Translations under genes and position numbers: made by a program
Assembly: GCA_022564135.1 (NCBI GenBank)
Contig: JADFLZ010000182.1
Coordinates: 1-5,392, forward strand
Direction: 5' to 3'
From: Candidatus Zixiibacteriota bacterium
Lineage (GTDB): Bacteria; Zixibacteria; MSB-5A5; GN15; FEB-12
Length of the DNA stretch: 5,392 bases
The notes under the pieces: model-generated
What the model saw: the letters and a program-made list of their open reading frames with translations, nothing else
Database searches by the model: none
Told to the model about the DNA's origin: nothing
In this document: in pieces, positions 1 through 5,392 of the stretch
Layout of the letters: the number at the start of each line of letters is the position of its first letter
Position numbering within the stretch: the first letter of the stretch is position 1

Positions 1-641
1 TCTTTGGGGTATTTGGTCAGAATCAATTGCGTAAAAGCCATGGCCACTTGTTTGGCCGGGGTGATGCGGTCTTCGCCGTAGAGTATCATCGAGTGCGAAA
101 CATCTATCATCAAAACAGTAGCGCAGGAGGTGGTCATCTCGGCTTCGTAAACTTCGAGGTCCTCCTCCGACAAATTCAAACCCAGCTCGCCTGTGCGAGA
201 AATGGAATTGAAAATCGAAGCAGTGTAATCGATATATTTGTAAGAATCACCGAACGTATAAGGCCGTCGTTCCGGTAATAATTCTTCGGATGAACCGCCC
301 TCGTATGGCAGCGGGTGCTGCCCCCTGCCCGATGATTTCAACTTTTGAAAAATTTGCTCAAAGGCATCAATGCGCAGATTGCGCTCACCTTTGGGCGACA
401 GACCGAAACCCTTTTTGGTTTTTCTGATAAGTTTGTTTTCTTCAAGCTGCTTTTTGAATTCTTTGAGGTCGTGCTCGGCGCTGATATAGCCTTCGGCTTG
501 AAGGTCTTCCATCATTTTGAGAACATCTTCGACATTTCCGTTTAAGCGCATCAACAGAAAATTATAAATAGACATCAGGTCAGAGATGTTTTTTAGCGCC
601 TTAAACAGTGCCTCATCCCATTTGGAATAGATAAACTTCAC
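1..641 (-). CDS. VWA-domain protein, partner of the adjacent AAA+ ATPase (partial, C-terminus outside window)
   Basis: Reading the minus strand from a GTG at 641-639 gives an open frame of 213 codons that leaves the window at base 1. The N-terminal ~100 residues are helical and charged, with a winged-helix-like stretch (EGYIS, ENKLIRK, LSPKGE at about 50-86). A polar linker follows, then the start of a von Willebrand factor A domain near residue 172. Its MIDAS metal-binding motif DVSHSM (D180, S182, S184; pattern DxSxS) sits after a hydrophobic strand (ATVLMI). The start is chosen because GTG overlaps the ATPase stop as GTGA and a GGAAGGG Shine-Dalgarno lies 5 bases upstream. VWA proteins beside MoxR/ChlI-type ATPases usually act with them as the Mg2+-dependent, substrate-binding half of a chaperone or metal-insertion machine; here that role is inferred. 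No signal peptide is visible, so it is probably cytoplasmic. The VWA assignment is firm, the exact subfamily is not. Confidence 0.88.
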   Translation of the reverse strand, partial: MKFIYSKWDEALFKALKNISDLMSIYNFLLMRLNGNVEDVLKMMEDLQAEGYISAEHDLKEFKKQLEENKLIRKTKKGFGLSPKGERNLRIDAFEQIFQKLKSSGRGQHPLPYEGGSSEELLPERRPYTFGDSYKYIDYTASIFNSISRTGELGLNLSEEDLEVYEAEMTTSCATVLMIDVSHSMILYGEDRITPAKQVAMAFTQLILTKYPK

Positions 642-2116
642 GCATTCCCTTCCATGCCGCGCAGCATATCAGACAGAACATCGGCGTAGCGCACGACTGT
701 ATCTTCGGTCTCACGGGCGATGACGTTATTGTGATGCAGACCCTCCAGAACAAACTCCATGCGCAGCAGCATTTCGCGCTTGTCTTTAACGTCGAAATGT
801 TTTTTCACTAAGGCTTTTAGGCCGGCCACATTTTCGAGACATTTTTTGTACTCTGAAAAGGGCATATCGTCTGATAGTTCCAGTCTTTTGCCGGCAGAGA
901 AATAATCGACAATAGCTTCGTAGGGATTTTCCGGAGCAGGTCTGTCCGGGTCGGGTCTGTCTTTTCTGGGACGCGGGAAATATTGCAGGAAGACGGCGTT
1001 TACGGCCTGACCGATCAAGTTTTGGGCGACAATTACAGAACCTTCCTGTTCCCCCTCGTAGACAAGTTCAATCTTTCCTGAAACTGAGGGAATGACGGCA
1101 TAAATATCGCAAACGCGTGGGAACAGGTCGTTGTCCTGGTTGCGCAGTGCTCTCCGTTCTATATTTGACTGCAGATTTTCGTAAGCAGAAATTGATACGC
1201 GGGCGGATACGCCTGAGGTCTGGTCGACATACTCGCTGGCGCGCGCCTGAAACGAAATTTCTTCTATAATATCATTTACAAAATCAGGGATTTTGATTTT
1301 TTCATTATGCCGGGAGAACTCGCTTAAGGTTATCTCTTTGGCTTCCTCGACAGTCTTGGGATAGTGAGTCATTATCTGTGAATCAATTCTGTCTTTAAGA
1401 GGCGTGATAATGTTGCCGCGGTTGGTGTAATCTTCGGGGTTGGCGGTAAACACCAGCAGCATATCCAGCGGCAGACGCAGCGGAAAGCCGCGTACCTGGA
1501 TGTCGTTTTCTTCGAGAATATTTAAGAGTCCCACCTGTATGCGAGGCTGCAAATCGGGAAGTTCGTTGATTGCAAAAATCCCGCGGTTGGTACGCGGAAT
1601 TATTCCCCAGTGAATGACCTCTTCGTTGGAGATGTCCAGTTTTTCTCTGGCTGCTTTTATGGGGTCGATATCACCAATCAAATCTGCTATGGAGACATCG
1701 GGGGTGGCCAGTTTTTCGTTGAATCGCTGCCCGCGCGACAACCAGACGATAGGAGTCTTTCCATCATTTTCGGCTATCAGTTTTTTACCCATCGGAGATA
1801 TCGGGTTAAAAGGATCTTCGTTTAAGAGAGTGCCTTCTATCACTGGCAGATTTTCGTCAAGAAGATTGTCAAGCTGTCTTATTATTCTGCTTTTGGCCTG
1901 ACCTCTTAAGCCCAGAAGTATAAAATTATGCTTTGATAAAATTGCATTTTCTATCTGCGGCACGACTGTCCTGTCAAAGCCGACTATTCCTGTAAACGGC
2001 TTTTCACCTTTTGCAATTTTTTGAAGCAGGTTTTCCCGAAGTTCATCTTTGACCGTCCGGCTTTTCCAGCCGGAGCTTTTCAGTTCACTTAGTGTTTTGG
2101 GTAGCGCTTTGGCCAC
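638..2116 (-). CDS. AAA+ ATPase of the magnesium-chelatase subunit I (ChlI)/MoxR type
   Basis: This 492-residue protein is a probable cytoplasmic ATP-driven remodelling factor. Walker A is GLRGQAKS (69-76). Walker B is IFAINE (180-185), with NE where most AAA+ proteins have DE. Sensor 1 is TANPEDY (N226), a candidate arginine finger is R243 in PLKDRID, and a sensor-2-like arginine is R306 in GVSARVS. A proline- and charge-rich linker (about 381-398) leads to a C-terminal helical region of about 90 residues. These features fit the ChlI-like branch of MoxR-related AAA+ proteins, and the length of about 500 suits that group. It is not likely to be true bacteriochlorophyll magnesium chelatase, because no pigment gene is nearby. 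The start is GTG at 2116-2114, with GAGGAG 4 bases upstream and no other good in-frame start nearby. It overlaps the VWA gene by four bases (GTGA), which suggests equimolar production of a two-part machine. Automatic annotations may call it 'sigma-54 interacting', which the sequence does not support. Substrate unknown. Confidence 0.92.
   Translation of the reverse strand: MAKALPKTLSELKSSGWKSRTVKDELRENLLQKIAKGEKPFTGIVGFDRTVVPQIENAILSKHNFILLGLRGQAKSRIIRQLDNLLDENLPVIEGTLLNEDPFNPISPMGKKLIAENDGKTPIVWLSRGQRFNEKLATPDVSIADLIGDIDPIKAAREKLDISNEEVIHWGIIPRTNRGIFAINELPDLQPRIQVGLLNILEENDIQVRGFPLRLPLDMLLVFTANPEDYTNRGNIITPLKDRIDSQIMTHYPKTVEEAKEITLSEFSRHNEKIKIPDFVNDIIEEISFQARASEYVDQTSGVSARVSISAYENLQSNIERRALRNQDNDLFPRVCDIYAVIPSVSGKIELVYEGEQEGSVIVAQNLIGQAVNAVFLQYFPRPRKDRPDPDRPAPENPYEAIVDYFSAGKRLELSDDMPFSEYKKCLENVAGLKALVKKHFDVKDKREMLLRMEFVLEGLHHNNVIARETEDTVVRYADVLSDMLRGMEGNA
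647..653 (-). promoter_or_regulatory. Ribosome binding site for the VWA gene
   Basis: The minus strand reads GGAAGGG here, 5 bases before the GTG at 641-639. It lies inside the last codons of the ATPase gene. It supports the GTG start, which would otherwise be easy to miss, and implies coupled translation of the two proteins. Confidence 0.7.
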
Positions 2117-2273
2117 ATCTCTCCTCGATTCCAGTTAATTCATTTAAACTATTCTTAATTAGTCATATCTAATCTCAAGCTGTTTAGCTCTTGCTCAATA
2201 GCATAACGAAAGTACAGCGAGTTGGTTCAGCCGACAATAGAAATGGTCACCTATAACCCATTAAAAGCAAATT
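2117..2273 (-). promoter_or_regulatory. 157-base intergenic region, possible promoter for the ATPase-VWA pair
   Basis: This is the only sizeable non-coding stretch and it is AT-rich. On the minus strand a -35-like TTGAGA (2173-2178, 5 of 6 to consensus) is followed after 16 bases by a -10-like AAGAAT (2151-2156, 4 of 6, lacking the first T). That would give a leader of roughly 25-30 bases before the GTG start. A short inverted repeat, ATTAG-N6-CTAAT (2158-2173), lies almost exactly in the spacer. No hairpin with a T-run follows the S4 gene stop, so read-through from the upstream operon is also possible. The promoter is a weak match and could be chance in AT-rich DNA. Confidence 0.3.
2121..2126 (-). 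promoter_or_regulatory. Ribosome binding site for the AAA+ ATPase gene
   Basis: GAGGAG on the minus strand ends 4 bases before the GTG start at 2116-2114; its GAGG core is 6 bases away. It is the strongest Shine-Dalgarno in the window. It decides between the GTG and an out-of-frame ATG two bases upstream (2118-2116), which lies too close to the site and opens only nine codons. Confidence 0.7.
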
Positions 2274-2516
2274 CTATGAAATTATCTTAAAAAAATCTTC
2301 GCGACGCTCTTTTGAGACTGAGCCTGTGGGAATAGCGATAACTTCTAAAGTTCTACTATCAATTCCCTTAAGTAAAATGACATCGTTTTCTTTTACCTGA
2401 TAGGCCGGTTTGGCGGTACGGCCGTTTACCTGAACCTGTCCTTTCTGGCTGATTTCTTTGGCCAGCGTGCGCCGTTTTATGACACCAACCGTTGAGAGAA
2501 AATCGTCCAGTCTCAT
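2274..2516 (-). CDS. rqcP: S4-domain RNA-binding protein, RqcP (YabO)/Hsp15-like ribosome quality-control factor
   Basis: This 80-residue protein is almost entirely one S4 RNA-binding domain. The N-terminus MRLDDFLS followed by IKRRTLAKE (13-21), then QVQVNGRTAKPAYQVKEND (about 27-45), is the S4 helix-turn-strand core. From memory, the pattern closely matches Bacillus YabO/RqcP, including R2 and R16, which line up in the basic rRNA/tRNA-contacting surface. RqcP works with RqcH on 50S subunits carrying stalled peptidyl-tRNA and supports C-terminal alanine tailing; Hsp15 (HslR) is the longer proteobacterial relative that binds similar blocked 50S subunits. The short length favours RqcP over Hsp15. 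The ATG start overlaps the stop of the SurA-like gene as ATGA. No clear Shine-Dalgarno precedes it, so translation probably depends on ribosomes finishing the upstream gene. An RqcH gene is not in the window, so the pathway assignment is inferred; the S4 domain call is secure. Confidence 0.85.
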   Translation of the reverse strand: MRLDDFLSTVGVIKRRTLAKEISQKGQVQVNGRTAKPAYQVKENDVILLKGIDSRTLEVIAIPTGSVSKERREDFFKIIS

Positions 2517-3814
2517 GATTCGTCTAACCGGTACTCGATAAACGTCTTTTCTTTAATTTCTAAAATGGACTCGTCCACCATCCGGCCGGTCTTGTCCTGA
2601 CGGGCAAGTTCTTTAATCTTGTCGAAATCTTCTTCTAGGGTGTACTGTTTTTCGGCTTGATATTCCAGCAACTTAATGATATGCAATCCGAACTGAGAAC
2701 TTACAGGCCCCAAAATTTCTCCGGCCGTGGTTTGTCCGGCCAGTTCACGAGCAAATTCATGCGGAAGTTTGTCAGAGGCAAACCAGCCAAGTTCTCCGCC
2801 GCGAGCTCGGGTGTCATCGTCAATAGAAAATATTTTGGCCAGTTCTTCGAATTTCCCGCCGCTTGAAAGCTCACTTAAGAGTGAATCTGCCAGCTGAAAG
2901 GAGCGCATCGAATCATCGGCCGATGGCGTCACTCCCAGAAGTATATGGCGAAGTTTCATTTTATCGGCGCTTCTGTCATCGGCTTTTATTATGTGATATC
3001 CGAATTGCGTTCTTATGACACCGGAAATATCACCGGGCAGCAGATTAAAAGCGGCGCGTGCGAACTCTTCGACGACATCGGACTTCGAGACATAGCCGAG
3101 ATCTCCGCCATTGGCTCCCGCCCCAAAGCTTGAGTACTGTACGGAAAGTGCCGAAAAATCTGCACCGTCAAGAATTCTCTGACGAAGCTCTTCGGCCATT
3201 GCCTTGACAGAGTCTTCGACTTCCTGCGAGGGCTGTACGGGAATCAGGATATGTGCCAGTTTTAAGCCTTCGGGCTGAATAGGTATCGAATCTTTAAATT
3301 GTTTGTAAAACTCTTCAACTTCGTGGCGCGAAACAGAAACACCGTAAAGTTGTTTTTGAATGAAGCGTTGTTTTAGAAGCTGGTTTTCTACTTCACTGCG
3401 AAACTTTTTTCTTAACTCACGAATGGTGAGACCTTCTGCGTCCAGCGCCTGCTCGAACTCAAGTTGTGACTCAAAATTTGCCTGCATGCGGGCCAGCTGG
3501 TCATCAAGCGCCCGTTCTACATCGGCTGCCCTGATACTGATAGTGGAATCATCTTTGGCAGCTATTAGAAAGAGCCGGTCTGATATCATCCCCTCCAGAG
3601 CCTGGTCTCTGAGTTTTTCCATCTCGGCACTTGTTTTCGGCTGAGAACCGGGTCGAAGTGCGGCCAGCTGAATCTGGCTGGCAAGTTCTGAAGCAAGGAT
3701 AATTTCATTGCCTACTACCGCAACAACCCGATCTATAATATCTCTCTGGGCGTTGACACTACTTAGCGCGAGAACAGCAATAACTATGAAAGAAATAATC
3801 GTTTTCAAGTGCAT
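2513..3814 (-). CDS. surA: SurA-like periplasmic peptidyl-prolyl isomerase/chaperone with two parvulin domains
   Basis: This 433-residue protein has a Sec signal peptide: basic start (MHLK), hydrophobic core to about residue 18, and a likely signal-peptidase I site after VNA (22). A SurA N-terminal chaperone region follows (about 23-180), opening with IIDRVVAVVGNEIIL, the family's typical first strand and helix. Parvulin domain 1 spans about 184-279: AHILI with H188, GGDLGY 237-241 region, FGYHII with H274. Parvulin domain 2 spans about 287-382: RHILL with H290, GGELGW, FGLHII with H378. Both keep the paired histidines of active parvulins. A charged helical tail closes the protein. Length and layout match SurA (about 430), which escorts unfolded outer-membrane proteins and isomerises proline bonds in the periplasm. 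The ATG start lies 9 bases after the upstream isomerase stop; the Shine-Dalgarno is weak (AAGG about 13 bases upstream). It overlaps the S4 gene by ATGA. There are no cysteines. The exact orthology to E. coli SurA is less certain than the family. Confidence 0.93.
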   Translation of the reverse strand: MHLKTIISFIVIAVLALSSVNAQRDIIDRVVAVVGNEIILASELASQIQLAALRPGSQPKTSAEMEKLRDQALEGMISDRLFLIAAKDDSTISIRAADVERALDDQLARMQANFESQLEFEQALDAEGLTIRELRKKFRSEVENQLLKQRFIQKQLYGVSVSRHEVEEFYKQFKDSIPIQPEGLKLAHILIPVQPSQEVEDSVKAMAEELRQRILDGADFSALSVQYSSFGAGANGGDLGYVSKSDVVEEFARAAFNLLPGDISGVIRTQFGYHIIKADDRSADKMKLRHILLGVTPSADDSMRSFQLADSLLSELSSGGKFEELAKIFSIDDDTRARGGELGWFASDKLPHEFARELAGQTTAGEILGPVSSQFGLHIIKLLEYQAEKQYTLEEDFDKIKELARQDKTGRMVDESILEIKEKTFIEYRLDES

Positions 3815-3823
3815 AATAAGAAA

Positions 3824-5392
3824 CTAGCCTTCACTTCCAGCGCCACTTTGTGCCGCATATTTCGATTTATCAATAATAGTCCAGAATTCGTCGGGCATTA
3901 GTTCAATCTTTGTTTTGCTCTTTTCAAGCGCTATCCAGCTGGCAAATGCGTTATCCAGGCCTTTCCTGGTCAGCTTGTTCATTATCTCCCTTTTGACAGT
4001 CAGAAAATCTTTGATCTGCTCCGATAATTTGTCAGCCACCCAGATTACAGAATATTTCCCTCTGGTCGGGACAGGTCCGGCGATATTTCCTGCCGGGGTT
4101 TTCTTAGCAAGAGCAAATATCTCCGGATACCAGCGCTCTTCTATGTACTGCAAGTCCCCGCCGACCGATCTCTTACCGGGCCTTTCTGTCAGCTCGCCAG
4201 CCTTCTCCCTGAAATCCCTGAGTGATCTGATGGAGTTTCTTAGCTTGCGAGCTTTTAATTCATCATTCAAATAGATTTCATAAACGTGAATTTTCATCGG
4301 TTGCGTGAACTCTTCAGGGCTCTCCATGTAGTAGTTGCGGGCGTCTTCCTCAGTCGGAGGACTGGGTCTGGGAATAGAGTCAGTACGCATAATGTCAGCC
4401 ATATTCAATTCCTTGAATTTGGCTATTTTCTTCTTAAAATATTCCCCTTCATCCAAGCCGAGCTTAGTTGCTTCAAGCGAAAGAATTTCGTTGGTCTTCA
4501 GTCTGAAAATGAAAGCCTTAAGAGAATCATAGTCATCAAAATCCGGCCTGCTCACCCGCGGATAGCGCTGGATCAAAGAAAGGTACTCAAGCAATGTAAT
4601 TTGCCCGCCTTCCCAGCTGGCCAGGACTAATTCTTTTTCGTTGCGGTCGAGATGCTCTAAAGAGAAATCGTTTTTGGGCAATGTTGCAAGCATTGTTGGC
4701 GGGAACAATTCTCTTCTTTTATACAGAAGATAGTCACAGGTTGCAGTATCAATGGTAACTTTGTAGGCCACTTTAATTGAATCAAGAAAGTTGAAAAGTA
4801 TCTTCCGCCTGTTTAAGCCTATCAGCCGAATCTCCAGGCTGTCTTTTATTGTATCAAATTCACGTCGTAAATTATTGGGAGCTTTATCCACCACTTTTAT
4901 AATGTGATAGCCAAATCGTGATTTTATCGGTCGTGATACCTCTCCGGGTTCCATTGCAAAAGCGGTTACTTGGAATTCCTCAACCATTGCCCCCCACAGA
5001 AAATACCCGAGGTCTCCACGATTTTTCTTGGCCGAGGGGTCGATGGAGTAGTCATAAGCGAGTTTATCAAAATTTTCGCCGGCTTTCACTCTTTCAAATA
5101 TCGCCTGGGCGGTATCAGTATCACTTAACAAAATGTGTGAAGCCCTAATTTGAAATTCTAATTTGTTATAGAACTCTTTAATCTCGGCATCAGATGGCTC
5201 GGCATGTTTGATAACAAGATTCTCATAAAGAGCATCCAGCAAAAACTGATTGCGGCTGGCCAAAACTATTCTGGCCAGTTCTTCAAGTTTATCTATCTTT
5301 TTCTCATAGGCAGACTTTATCATCAGTCTTGTTATAACCATGGAGTCCAGAAGCAGCTTTTTGCCTTCAAACTCTTCCTCTGCTTTCGCATA
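3824..5392 (-). CDS. Large parvulin-type peptidyl-prolyl isomerase/chaperone, second SurA-like paralogue (partial, N-terminus outside window)
   Basis: The frame is open from the window edge: 17 codons (beginning YAKAEEEFEGKK) precede the ATG at 5341-5339 and look like normal SurA_N-type sequence, so that ATG is an internal methionine. At least 522 residues are present. Numbered from that methionine: a helical chaperone segment (1-60); a canonical parvulin domain (about 64-153) with SHILL (H69), RGDLGY and FGYHII (H146); a long mostly helical middle (155-345), with LLEYLSL and a further SurA_N-like helix pattern; then a divergent parvulin-like domain (about 349-438) that retains GGDLQY but has E355 and S431 where the two histidines should be; and a helical C-terminus. 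The signal peptide or lipoprotein signal would be in the missing part; periplasmic location is inferred from the neighbour and family. It is followed after 9 bases by the surA-like gene, so the two are co-transcribed. Tandem parvulin chaperones are typical of Gram-negative lineages that use several isomerases for outer-membrane biogenesis. Confidence 0.9.
   Translation of the reverse strand, partial: YAKAEEEFEGKKLLLDSMVITRLMIKSAYEKKIDKLEELARIVLASRNQFLLDALYENLVIKHAEPSDAEIKEFYNKLEFQIRASHILLSDTDTAQAIFERVKAGENFDKLAYDYSIDPSAKKNRGDLGYFLWGAMVEEFQVTAFAMEPGEVSRPIKSRFGYHIIKVVDKAPNNLRREFDTIKDSLEIRLIGLNRRKILFNFLDSIKVAYKVTIDTATCDYLLYKRRELFPPTMLATLPKNDFSLEHLDRNEKELVLASWEGGQITLLEYLSLIQRYPRVSRPDFDDYDSLKAFIFRLKTNEILSLEATKLGLDEGEYFKKKIAKFKELNMADIMRTDSIPRPSPPTEEDARNYYMESPEEFTQPMKIHVYEIYLNDELKARKLRNSIRSLRDFREKAGELTERPGKRSVGGDLQYIEERWYPEIFALAKKTPAGNIAGPVPTRGKYSVIWVADKLSEQIKDFLTVKREIMNKLTRKGLDNAFASWIALEKSKTKIELMPDEFWTIIDKSKYAAQSGAGSEG

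Noticed and set aside
27..545. Plus-strand open frames of 83 and 66 codons
   Set aside because: They lie opposite the VWA gene, which has a recognisable MIDAS motif, a good ribosome binding site and an operon overlap. The plus-strand products have no recognisable domain.
1610..1901. Two overlapping plus-strand frames of 71 and 95 codons
   Set aside because: They are antisense to the conserved ATPase core; their products are unrecognisable and they overlap each other in different frames.
638..2116. ATPase as genuine magnesium chelatase (bchI/chlI) for chlorophyll synthesis or as a sigma-54 activator
   Set aside because: No pigment-pathway gene is present, and the sigma-54-contacting GAFTGA loop is absent. 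The VWA partner fits a MoxR-like chaperone pair better.
2176..2193. Hairpin CAAGAGCT-AAAC-AGCTTG (minus strand) as a terminator of the surA operon
   Set aside because: The stem needs a two-base bulge, is only about 6 pairs long, and is followed by GAGATTAG rather than a T-run, so it does not fit an intrinsic terminator.
2657..3644. Plus-strand frames within the SurA-like gene (69, 62 and 94 codons)
   Set aside because: They are shadows of the parvulin and N-terminal domains on the opposite strand. The serine- and arginine-rich composition is typical of antisense reading, and no domain is seen.
3915..5148. Plus-strand frames of 119, 114, 65 and 76 codons opposite the large isomerase, including a hydrophobic N-terminus at 3915
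   Set aside because: The minus strand carries a continuous, conserved protein. The hydrophobic start arises from antisense reading of lysine- and glutamate-rich helices; none has coding evidence.
1..5392. CRISPR array, transposon ends, tRNA or rRNA, phage genes
   Set aside because: No direct repeats with spacers, no transposase-like frame with flanking inverted repeats, and no cloverleaf or rRNA signature was seen on reading both strands; nearly all of the window is explained by five minus-strand genes.

Overview
All coding capacity in this window lies on the minus strand, in two closely packed gene groups that face right to left. The sequence looks like a bacterial chromosome of intermediate GC. 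A SurA-like protein with a Sec signal peptide and a tandem parvulin neighbour point to a Gram-negative (diderm) cell with a periplasm. TAG and TGA both serve as stops, so the standard bacterial code holds. The mix of long two-parvulin proteins, a small RqcP/Hsp15-type S4 protein and a ChlI/MoxR-type ATPase with a von Willebrand A partner would suit an environmental lineage such as the FCB group, Zixibacteria or a deltaproteobacterium. That placement is a guess from gene style, not a measurement. No IS element, phage gene, CRISPR array, tRNA or rRNA was seen.

Group 1 (right, 2274-5392) starts with a large peptidyl-prolyl isomerase/chaperone whose 5' end is cut by the window edge. Nine bases later comes a complete SurA-like isomerase with a signal peptide and two intact parvulin domains. 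It overlaps by ATGA with an 80-residue S4-domain RNA-binding protein resembling RqcP (YabO), a ribosome-associated quality-control factor. Periplasmic/outer-membrane protein folding and rescue of stalled ribosomes therefore appear to be translated from one message.

A 157-base AT-rich gap (2117-2273) separates the groups. It has no convincing terminator, but it holds a weak sigma-70-like promoter candidate with a short inverted repeat in its spacer.

Group 2 (left, 1-2116) is an AAA+ ATPase of the magnesium-chelatase-I/MoxR type. It overlaps by GTGA with a VWA-domain protein that runs off the left edge. Both genes start with GTG and have good Shine-Dalgarno sequences. ATPase plus VWA protein is the classic arrangement of MoxR-type chaperone/metal-insertion machines. 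The substrate of this pair is not evident.

The window does not show a clearly new system. The points most worth a second look are the coupling of an RqcP-like gene to surA, the asymmetric loss of catalytic histidines in the second parvulin domain of the large isomerase, and the non-canonical nucleotide-binding motifs of the ATPase.
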